Assembly (NCBI GenBank): GCA_037134895.1
Contig: JBAXLI010000011.1
Span: 18,095-82,094 of the forward strand
Origin: CAIRDP01 sp037134895
GTDB lineage: Bacteria > Bacteroidota > Bacteroidia > Bacteroidales > FEN-979
Direction: 5' to 3'
DNA length: 64,000 bases
The notes beneath the pieces were generated by a model. The model saw only the letters and a list, made by a program, of their open reading frames with translations, was not told where the DNA came from and searched no databases. Below, one piece after another: positions 36,543 to 43,249 of the stretch. The first letter of the stretch is position 1; the number at the start of each line of letters is the position of its first letter. The translations under genes and the position numbers were made by a program.

Positions 36543-38018
36543 ATGAAAGTTCAAAAATGGTTTCATGTAAGCGTTCTTGTGGCAGTGATCCTGCTCACCG
36601 GCGCCTGCAAAAAACAAACTTCACGCACCACAGGATGGGAGTATAACAACTCCAAGAACGGCGGTTTCGAAGTAAGCGCTTTCCAGGACCAGGGCACCGG
36701 CCCGGGCCTTGTATTCATCGAGGGTGGGACCTTCACCATGGGCCAGACCCAGGATGACGTCCTGTACGAATGGAACAACCAGCCCAAACGGGTTACCGTG
36801 ACGAGTTTCTATATGGATGAAACCGAGACACGCAACCTCGATTACCTGGAATACCTTTACTGGCTTGCCCGTGTTTATGGTGCCGACTATCCCGGCGTTT
36901 ACCGCAAAGCACTTCCCGACACCCTGGTATGGCGTGACCGCCTGGCCTACAACGAACCCCTTGTTGAGTATTATTTCCGCCATCCGGCTTACAGGAATTA
37001 TCCCGTAGTGGGTGTTACCTGGGTCCAGGCTAATGATTATTGCGCATGGAGAACCGACAGGGTTAATGAAATGCTGCTCATCCGCAAGGGAATCCTTTCA
37101 ATGGATCCCGCCCAGAAGAATGAAAACAATTTCAATACCGAAGCCTACCTTGCCGGACAGTATGAAGGCCTGGTTGACAAACCCATGCCCGACCTCAACC
37201 CCAACGGTACCGGAACACGAAAAGTCAAAATGGAGGATGGCATCATGCTTCCGAAATACCGTCTGCCGACAGAGGCTGAATGGGAATATGCTGCACTCGG
37301 ACTGATCGGTAATACCGTTTACGAAAGAGTTGTTGAACGTAAGAATTACCCTTGGAACGGATCCTATGTACGCACAAACCAGTCACGGTACTACGGCACA
37401 TTTATGGATAACTTCAAACGCGGTAAAGGCGACTACATGGGTGTTGCCGGCAACCTTAACGACGGCGCCGATATCCCCGCTTCCTGCGGATCCTATTTCC
37501 CCAACGATTACGGACTCTACAACATGGCCGGTAACGTGAGTGAATGGGTGGCCGATGTATACCGCCCTCTTTCATTCAACGATATGTCGGATATGCGTCC
37601 ATATCGCGGTAACGTATTCACGACTCCGGTAAGGGATGCAGAAGGCTTCCTGGCCGAAAAAGACAGTCTTGGCCATATGAAGCAAAGAGATATTACTCCT
37701 GCTGAAGCGAAGAACCGCAAGAACTACCGCCAGGCCGACAATATCAATTACCTCGATGGCGATTACCAGTCGAACATCAGCACCGAATACTGGAGCAACT
37801 TCAACCGCGACTCTTCAGGAACAAACCTGATGTACCAGTATGGGATGAGCTCACTCATCAGCGATAAGGCCCGTGTGTACAAAGGTGGCAGCTGGAAAGA
37901 TCCTGCCTATTACATGAGCCCCGGAATGCGCCGCTATCTTGACGAAACGGATGCTTCCGATGCTATCGGTTTCCGTTGCGCTATGACCCGCGTAGGTGGA
38001 GCAATCCCCGGAAAATAA
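36543..38018 (+). CDS. gldJ: GldJ-like SUMF1-fold T9SS/gliding lipoprotein
   Basis: A 491-residue lipoprotein: signal VSVLVAVILLTGAC with lipobox TGAC, then KK. The formylglycine-generating-enzyme (SUMF1) fold follows: FIEGGTFTMGQ, YPVVGVTWVQANDYCAW, KYRLPTEAEWEYAA, GLYNMAGNVSEWVADVY and KGGSWKDPAYYMSPGMRRYL. GldK/PorK has the same fold but is normally followed by porL-porM-porN, which are absent. The neighbourhood with porU and porV, and the murF gene behind, is what I recall for gldJ in other Bacteroidota. Its job is stabilising the gliding/T9SS ring components. A strong terminator follows. Confidence 0.88.
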   Translation: MKVQKWFHVSVLVAVILLTGACKKQTSRTTGWEYNNSKNGGFEVSAFQDQGTGPGLVFIEGGTFTMGQTQDDVLYEWNNQPKRVTVTSFYMDETETRNLDYLEYLYWLARVYGADYPGVYRKALPDTLVWRDRLAYNEPLVEYYFRHPAYRNYPVVGVTWVQANDYCAWRTDRVNEMLLIRKGILSMDPAQKNENNFNTEAYLAGQYEGLVDKPMPDLNPNGTGTRKVKMEDGIMLPKYRLPTEAEWEYAALGLIGNTVYERVVERKNYPWNGSYVRTNQSRYYGTFMDNFKRGKGDYMGVAGNLNDGADIPASCGSYFPNDYGLYNMAGNVSEWVADVYRPLSFNDMSDMRPYRGNVFTTPVRDAEGFLAEKDSLGHMKQRDITPAEAKNRKNYRQADNINYLDGDYQSNISTEYWSNFNRDSSGTNLMYQYGMSSLISDKARVYKGGSWKDPAYYMSPGMRRYLDETDASDAIGFRCAMTRVGGAIPGK

Positions 38019-38036
38019 ACTTTTTTAACTGAATGA

Positions 38037-38070
38037 AAAGCTGCTCTGATATCCCGGGGCAGCTTTTTTT
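38037..38070 (+). terminator. Intrinsic terminator of gldJ
   Basis: AAAGCTGCTC (38037-38046) pairs with GGGGCAGCTTT (38056-38066 region) around an 8-9 base loop and runs into seven T. Starts 18 bp after the gldJ stop. Confidence 0.88.
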
Positions 38071-38094
38071 ATATACATTCTAAATAGATTTTAG

Positions 38095-38102
38095 TAAATT
38101 TG
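38095..38102 (+). promoter_or_regulatory. -7 box of murF
   Basis: TAAATTTG followed by CACC, 18 bp before the murF ATG. The same TAAATTTGCnCC string precedes the PorP/SprF gene. Confidence 0.45.
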
Positions 38103-38120
38103 CACCGAAATCATGAATTA

Positions 38121-39419
38121 ATGTTTAGCAGTTTATCCGACCTCTATAATATATTTACAGAGCATCCCCGGATTGTTACCGACAGCCGTAACATTATTCC
38201 TTCCTGCATGTTTTTTGCTCTAAAGGGAGAGCGTTTCAACGGAAATCATTTTGCAGCTGCAGCACTCGATCAGGGTGCTTCTTATGTTATTATTGATGAA
38301 CCTGAATTTCAAACCGATGCCCGCTGCCTCCTGGTTGAAGATGTGCTGCATACGCTTCAGGATCTCGCCAGGCATCACAGGAGCACTTTTACAATACCCG
38401 TCATCGGCATCACCGGTACAAACGGGAAAACAACCACCAAAGAGCTTATCAGCTCTGTCCTGTCAAGGAAGTACAAAGTGGTTAGCACTACAGGAAACCT
38501 CAACAACCATATTGGCGTTCCCCTTACCCTGCTGAGAATGGACAGGGAGACCGGGATCGCTGTCATTGAAATGGGAGCAAACCATCCGGGTGAAATTGAT
38601 TTTCTTTGCCGGATCGCGTTGCCCGGGTATGGCCTTATAACCAACGTAGGAAAAGCCCATCTTGAAGGGTTCGGGAGTTTTGAGGGCGTGGTAAAAACTA
38701 AAACCGAACTCTACCGTTTTCTTTTGGAAACCGGGGGCAAAGTATTCATTAATTCTGCCGACAGCATCCTGATGGAGCATTCCCGGGAGCCGGGGCATAT
38801 TAAATACGGGTTTGACGAGAACGACTTTCTAAAGGGATATCTTGCTGAATCGGGGGATTTCGTCAGGCTTAACATTACAACGAAAGACGGAAGCATTCTT
38901 GGAATACAATCCGGGCTTTTTGGGGGTTACAATGCCCCGAATATCCTTGCATCAGCCTGCATTGGAAGGTATTTCAATGTGAGTGATGAAGATATCAGGC
39001 TTGCCATTGAATCCTATACACCCGCAAATAACCGCTCCCAGGTGCGGCAAACCGGAAGGAACACTCTGGTTATGGATGCTTACAACGCAAATCCCTCCAG
39101 CATGGAAGCCGCACTGAGGTTTTTTGCTTCTTCCTCATATGAAAATAAAGTGGTGATCCTTGGCGATATGCTTGAACTTGGCGCCGAATCAGATACTCTT
39201 CACACTCAAATCCTTCAGATTATCGGAGAACTTCAGTTCCCCGAAGTTTACCTGGTTGGACCTGTTTTTACCCGGGTCAACACAAAAAGAGAGAACCTCT
39301 GTTTTAGCGACAGCGAGCTTGCAAAGCTTTGGTTCAGCCATCACTGTCCTTCTTCAAAAGCCATTCTACTGAAAGGAAGCCGGGGAATGAAGCTTGAAAC
39401 AATTTCCGAAATCCTGTAA
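38121..39419 (+). CDS. murF: UDP-N-acetylmuramoyl-tripeptide--D-Ala-D-Ala ligase
   Basis: A 432-residue Mur ligase that adds D-Ala-D-Ala to UDP-MurNAc-tripeptide in the cytoplasm. It has the P-loop GITGTNGKTTTKE near residue 97, EMGANHPGEI, NVGKAHLEGFGS and VMDAYNANPSSM. The ATG at 38121 matches the start of homologues (FSSLSDLYNIF); a TTG at 38100 lies within the promoter box. The stop abuts the anmK ATG, so the two are co-transcribed. Confidence 0.96.
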   Translation: MFSSLSDLYNIFTEHPRIVTDSRNIIPSCMFFALKGERFNGNHFAAAALDQGASYVIIDEPEFQTDARCLLVEDVLHTLQDLARHHRSTFTIPVIGITGTNGKTTTKELISSVLSRKYKVVSTTGNLNNHIGVPLTLLRMDRETGIAVIEMGANHPGEIDFLCRIALPGYGLITNVGKAHLEGFGSFEGVVKTKTELYRFLLETGGKVFINSADSILMEHSREPGHIKYGFDENDFLKGYLAESGDFVRLNITTKDGSILGIQSGLFGGYNAPNILASACIGRYFNVSDEDIRLAIESYTPANNRSQVRQTGRNTLVMDAYNANPSSMEAALRFFASSSYENKVVILGDMLELGAESDTLHTQILQIIGELQFPEVYLVGPVFTRVNTKRENLCFSDSELAKLWFSHHCPSSKAILLKGSRGMKLETISEIL

Positions 39420-40472
39420 ATGATGGAATATACTGCAGTCGGACTGATGTCGGGAACTTCCCTTGATGGGCTTGATATTGCGTGCTGCAAGTTTATTTTT
39501 AAAGACGGCGGATGGCATTACTCGGTTCTCCAGGCCGAAACCATCCCGTATCCCGCATCCTGGATCAATATTCTTTCGGCCCTTCCTGAGGCTTCAGCCG
39601 AGGAATATGTTTACACCGACCATCTTTTCGGCCATTATATAGGAAAACTTACAGCTGACTTTTTAAATAAACACTCTATCAGGGCTGATTTCATCTCCTC
39701 CCATGGGCATACGGTGTTTCATCAGCCCTCAAGAGGTTTTACGGCACAGATCGGCCACGGAGCTGCCATAAGGTCAGAAGTAAACCTTCCTGTGATATGT
39801 GACTTCCGTACCGGGGATGTCGCAAACGGCGGACAAGGTGCCCCGCTGGTCCCGGCCGGAGATAAATTATTATTTCCCGAATATGATTACTGCCTGAACC
39901 TTGGCGGATTTGCAAATATTTCCTGTGATGCCGGCATGGAAAGGATTGCTTTCGACATCTGCCCGGTCAATATCGTGCTTAATGAACTTGCGCTCAGGGA
40001 AGGGATGAAATTCGACAAGGATGGAACTCTCGCTGCATCCGGGCAAACCGATCCAATACTGCTTGGAAAATTAAATGAACTGGAGTTTTATTCTCAATCG
40101 GGACCCAAATCACTGGGAAAAGAATGGGTCGTTGAATATATTTTTCCACTTCTGCAGAGGTCCGGCCTGAACACCCGGGAACTTCTTAACACTTTCTGCA
40201 CTCATATTTCAATGCAGATTTCCAGGCATACAGGAAATGAACAGCTTAAAAAAGTACTTGTCACGGGTGGTGGCACGCATAATAAATACCTGGTCTCGAA
40301 GATCCAGTCGCAGATCAGGCCAAAACTGATAATACCTGATTTACTTACATTAGATTTTAAAGAGGCCATAATTTTTGCCTTTCTCGGAGTTCTGCGCAAG
40401 AGAGATGAAATTAACTGCCTTAAGACCGTCACCGGAGCAAAACAGGACGGATCTTATGGGGCAAACTATTGA
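39420..40472 (+). CDS. anmK: Anhydro-N-acetylmuramic acid kinase
   Basis: A 350-residue kinase of the ASKHA fold that phosphorylates and hydrolyses anhMurNAc to MurNAc-6-P during peptidoglycan recycling. The start MSGTSLDGLDIACC is the phosphate-binding family signature. SSHGHTVFHQPSRGFTAQIG and NLGGFANIS follow, and LVTGGGTHNKYL near the C-terminus is the adenosine motif. Two ATG codons in a row (39420, 39423) are possible starts. Directly after murF with no gap: synthesis and recycling of the same cell-wall sugar are linked. Confidence 0.96.
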   Translation: MMEYTAVGLMSGTSLDGLDIACCKFIFKDGGWHYSVLQAETIPYPASWINILSALPEASAEEYVYTDHLFGHYIGKLTADFLNKHSIRADFISSHGHTVFHQPSRGFTAQIGHGAAIRSEVNLPVICDFRTGDVANGGQGAPLVPAGDKLLFPEYDYCLNLGGFANISCDAGMERIAFDICPVNIVLNELALREGMKFDKDGTLAASGQTDPILLGKLNELEFYSQSGPKSLGKEWVVEYIFPLLQRSGLNTRELLNTFCTHISMQISRHTGNEQLKKVLVTGGGTHNKYLVSKIQSQIRPKLIIPDLLTLDFKEAIIFAFLGVLRKRDEINCLKTVTGAKQDGSYGANY

Positions 40473-40499
40473 CTTTTGAATTTAATTGTTTTATCTTTG
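40469..40499 (+). promoter_or_regulatory. Promoter of folC
   Basis: TTG (40469-40471), 20-base spacer, TATCTTTG (40492-40499). The start codon is 63 bp downstream. Confidence 0.65.
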
Positions 40500-40562
40500 T
40501 TCGGATTGAGTTTGAACCTGATATATAATGCTGTTTATTAACCTATTACAAAAACGACAGAT

Positions 40563-41858
40563 ATGAGTTACAAAGAAGCGATAGAGTACATGAACGCACA
40601 GCTCCCGATGTTTCACAGGGTTGGAGCTGCTGCATATAAAGCGAACCTCGACAACACTCTTGCCTTGTGTTCGGTGCTTGGTGATCCGCAGAAAAATTTC
40701 AAATGCATACATATCACCGGGACTAACGGGAAGGGCTCGGTTGCCCACATGCTTGCCTCGATTCTTCAGCAAAAAGGGCTGCGGGCAGGTTTATATACCT
40801 CTCCCCATCTTAAAGATTTTCGTGAGCGGATAAGAGTAAATGGTAAAAAAATCTCAAAAGCATATGTACCTGCTTTCATTTCAAGGAACATGGAGGAATT
40901 TGAGAAAATCAGTCCTTCGTTTTTTGAGCTTTCAGTTGCAATGGCATTCAAGTATTTCAAGGAACAGCATGTTCATGTTGCAATTGTTGAGGCAGGAATG
41001 GGAGGAAGGCTTGATTCAACGAATATAATCACGCCCCTGCTTTCGGTTATTACCAATGTCAGTCTCGACCACATGCAGTTCCTTGGTGACACAACCCTGA
41101 AAATAGCCCAGGAGAAAGCCGGCATTTTTAAACCCGGTATACCTGTGCTTATAGGAGAGCGCCAGGAGAAAATTGATGCTATCTTTAAAAAACAAGCCAA
41201 GGCCATGCAGAGTGAGATCAGCTTTGCCTCCGATCATTATTCCGCAGTAAAGATCAGGAACTGGGGTCGCAGGGCCATTCACCTGAACATTGACTTGTAT
41301 AAGGACAATGAAATCTACATAAAAAAGATCCCTTGTCCGCTCGGAGGTGATTACCAGATGAAGAACCTTGTGACACTAATGGGAATTATCGACGAACTCA
41401 ACAAACAGGGTTTTGGAATTACTGCCGATCACATTAAAAAAGGCATACGTTATTCGGCCATCCGCACTGGTTTCAAAGGCCGCTGGTACGTTCTTACTCA
41501 GAAACCTCTTACCATCTGCGACACCGGGCATAACGAAGCCGGGATCATGGAAGTCGTAACACAGATTGAAACGATTCCTTATGGCAAGCTTCATTTTGTT
41601 CTTGGAACCGTCAGTGATAAGGAACCCTCACTGATCCTGAAACACCTGCCTGCCAAAGCCACCTACTATTTCTGCAAGGCAGATATCCCAAGGGGAATGG
41701 AAGCAGATTCACTGAAAGAACTTGCAGCCGGGTACAAACTGAAAGGTAAAAGCTACAAGAGCGTTAAGCTTGCATATGAAGCCGCAAAGCTGGCTGCAAA
41801 GGACAATGATCTCATTTTTATCGGTGGAAGCACTTTTGTAGTAGGGGAAGTACTTTAG
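40563..41858 (+). CDS. folC: Dihydrofolate synthase / folylpolyglutamate synthase
   Basis: A 431-residue FolC, joining Glu to dihydropteroate and to folates. The P-loop is HITGTNGKGSVAHML near residues 49-60, followed by YTSPHLKDFRERIRVNG, EAGMGGRLDSTN and ITNVSLDHMQFLGDT. Full length. Own promoter upstream; an imperfect heptad hairpin lies behind it, before the convergent thiS. Confidence 0.96.
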   Translation: MSYKEAIEYMNAQLPMFHRVGAAAYKANLDNTLALCSVLGDPQKNFKCIHITGTNGKGSVAHMLASILQQKGLRAGLYTSPHLKDFRERIRVNGKKISKAYVPAFISRNMEEFEKISPSFFELSVAMAFKYFKEQHVHVAIVEAGMGGRLDSTNIITPLLSVITNVSLDHMQFLGDTTLKIAQEKAGIFKPGIPVLIGERQEKIDAIFKKQAKAMQSEISFASDHYSAVKIRNWGRRAIHLNIDLYKDNEIYIKKIPCPLGGDYQMKNLVTLMGIIDELNKQGFGITADHIKKGIRYSAIRTGFKGRWYVLTQKPLTICDTGHNEAGIMEVVTQIETIPYGKLHFVLGTVSDKEPSLILKHLPAKATYYFCKADIPRGMEADSLKELAAGYKLKGKSYKSVKLAYEAAKLAAKDNDLIFIGGSTFVVGEVL

Positions 41859-41880
41859 TAAACTGGGCGATCGGGTTGCT

Positions 41881-41936
41881 GGATGCAAGATGCAGGATAC
41901 AGGATGCGGGGTATCATGTATCTTGCATCCTGCATC
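41881..41936. repeat. Inverted (GGATGCA)n heptads between folC and thiS
   Basis: GGATGCA/AGATGCA/GGATACA units run rightward (41881-41908) and are met by TGTATCT/TGCATCC units (41917-41936). GATGCAGGATACA pairs with TGTATCTTGCATC with one G-T pair over a 15-base loop. It sits between convergent genes, where a terminator is expected. A further GGCGCGAAGCGCC palindrome follows at about 41937-41949. Confidence 0.75.
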
Positions 41937-41948
41937 GGCGCGAAGCGC

Positions 41949-42152
41949 CTAGCCCCCGCTGACAAGGTGCAACACCATCACGTCATCCTGGTCTTTAATC
42001 GTTGCAGTAGAATATTCGTCTTTCTTAACGAGTACCCCGTTTATTTTTATCACAAGCATTTTAAATGAATACTTTTTTAATTTCAGAAGTTCATTTACTG
42101 TGACACTCTCCCCTTCAACCTCCTCGTGATTATTATTTAATATTATATTCAT
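41949..42152 (-). CDS. thiS: ThiS/MoaD-family sulfur carrier protein
   Basis: A 67-residue beta-grasp sulfur carrier ending in the required Gly-Gly (HLVSGG). The hydrophobic pattern VNELLKLKKYSFKMLVIKINGVLV is typical of ThiS. ThiS delivers sulfur for the thiamin thiazole, MoaD for the pterin dithiolene; at this size the two are hard to separate. No other thiamin gene is in view, but an E1-like gene (thiF family) is adjacent and an AOR-family gene diverges from that. A role in tungsto- or molybdopterin synthesis is therefore a fair alternative. Confidence 0.85.
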   Translation of the reverse strand: MNIILNNNHEEVEGESVTVNELLKLKKYSFKMLVIKINGVLVKKDEYSTATIKDQDDVMVLHLVSGG

Positions 42153-42180
42153 CTCTCTTTCAATATATAAGGCAACCCCC

Positions 42181-42284
42181 TGTTACTCTGTTACTCTGTT
42201 ACTCTGTTACTCTGTCACTCTGTTACTCTGTTACTCTGTTACTCTGTTACTCTGTCACTCTATTACTCTGTTACCCTGTCACCT
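42181..42284. repeat. Octad repeat (TGTTACTC)n, about 13 units
   Basis: Thirteen near-perfect octads. The few variants are all transitions (TGTCACTC twice, TATTACTC, TGTTACCC, TGTCACC). It fills the gap between the thiF-like and thiS genes and provides the thiF stop codon. On the minus strand the unit is CAGAGTAA, with a TAA every 8 bases. Confidence 0.95.
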
Positions 42285-42859
42285 TCCAAAAGGATTTCCA
42301 TCACCACATTCGCCTGCATATTTGCAACCATTCCAACCCTTGGAGCCAGGGGTGGCTGAGCTTCGGAAATTTCCGTGTCTTCATCCCCGCATATATGCAG
42401 GTTTCCACTTCGGCGGTAGTGAATGCTTTCATTCATCCCCCATCCTGCCATACCGACACCAACCACCAGCGGCTTATCGGGAAAAGCAGATAATACAGTC
42501 TCAATCAGCATCTCCTTCTCCCCGGCCTGGTCAAAGGCTTCTACAATCACATCACAATCCTTAAAATACCTCAGGATATGCTCAGGGTCAAGTTTTGTTT
42601 CGTATGCAATTACACTTACCGAAGAGTTTACCTGGTGTATCACCCGCTTCAGTGCAACGGCCTTTGCCTCACCAACCTGGCTCAGGAAATAATACTGCCG
42701 GTTGAGATTCGGCTCACTCACTATATCAAAATCGACCAGAACCAGCGTGCCTATGCCAACCCTGGCAAGAGCCACTGCACAATTAGACCCTAATCCACCG
42801 CATCCGGCAATCGCAACCGTTTTGGATTTCAGCTTGTGTTTTATCTCAGCAAATGTCAT
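42263..42859 (-). CDS. thiF: ThiF-family (type 2) E1-like adenylyltransferase
   Basis: A 198-residue E1-like protein. The nucleotide loop is GCGGLGSN (residues 19-26), followed by LVDFDIVSEPNLNRQYYF, where D and the R-x-x-Y region match ThiF/MoeB. It is short and lacks the zinc-binding CxxC pairs, like the ThiS adenylyltransferases of the ThiF family 2. It would adenylate the C-terminal Gly of the adjacent ThiS-like protein. The last residues before the stop (about RVTE) come from the octad repeat, so the C-terminus has drifted into it. Confidence 0.85.
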   Translation of the reverse strand: MTFAEIKHKLKSKTVAIAGCGGLGSNCAVALARVGIGTLVLVDFDIVSEPNLNRQYYFLSQVGEAKAVALKRVIHQVNSSVSVIAYETKLDPEHILRYFKDCDVIVEAFDQAGEKEMLIETVLSAFPDKPLVVGVGMAGWGMNESIHYRRSGNLHICGDEDTEISEAQPPLAPRVGMVANMQANVVMEILLEGDRVTE

Positions 42860-42888
42860 ACTTGAAATCTGATCTGAAAAAAATCATA

Positions 42889-42919
42889 CAAAGCTATTAA
42901 AGAAATTTCAATACCCCAA
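42889..42919 (-). promoter_or_regulatory. Promoter of the thiF-thiS unit
   Basis: Read leftward: TTG (42919-42917), 20-base spacer, TAGCTTTG (42896-42889). Start codon 30 bp further on. Between here and the AOR promoter (42920-43077) I see only short weak inverted repeats. Confidence 0.65.
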
Positions 42920-43077
42920 TAAATCCACCTTCAGGAAACTTTACGTCAGACTCCGTAAGAGACTTATTATTCTGACATTGTCTCCCCGGAACTGTTCAGG
43001 AAAGTCAGGACAAGAGATAAGACTAATTCATCCGTTATGCAAGTCAAAGCATATCGAACTTTTTGATTTACGGGATG

Positions 43078-43104
43078 TTGCGATTCCAAATTTCGCTATC
43101 TTTG
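43078..43104 (+). promoter_or_regulatory. Candidate promoter of the AOR-family gene
   Basis: TTG (43078-43080), 16-base spacer, TATCTTTG (43097-43104). The spacer is short, so the -33 assignment is weak, but the -7 box is a full match. It predicts a leader of about 135 nt, most of which is repeat. Confidence 0.5.
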
Positions 43105-43122
43105 TGTCGTTAATTGATTAAC

Positions 43123-43240
43123 AGATGCGAAATGCGAGATGCGAGATGCAAAACTCACTATCACTCATCCTGCATCCTGCATCCTGCATCTTGCATCCTG
43201 CATCCCGCAGCCTGCATCCAATAACCCAGTAACCCAGTAA
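43123..43240. repeat. Heptad/octad leader repeat with inverted arms upstream of the AOR gene
   Basis: GATGCGA/GATGCAA units (43123-43150) are followed by CATCCTG/CATCTTG/CATCCCG units (about 43167-43217), then CCCAGTAA octads (about 43220-43243). GAGATGCGAGATGCA on the left can pair with TGCATCCTGCATC on the right. It ends a few bases before the start codon at 43250. Confidence 0.8.
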
Positions 43241-43249
43241 CCCAAGCAT

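Noticed and set aside
36543..38018. PorK/GldK instead of GldJ
   Set aside because: The fold is shared, but porL, porM and porN do not follow, and the neighbours are porU, porV and murF.
42860..43077. Possible riboswitch or small RNA in the thiF-AOR gap
   Set aside because: Only short weak inverted repeats (such as GTCAGA/TCTGAC) are present; no known riboswitch core, including the TPP or Moco/Tuco type, could be recognised by eye.
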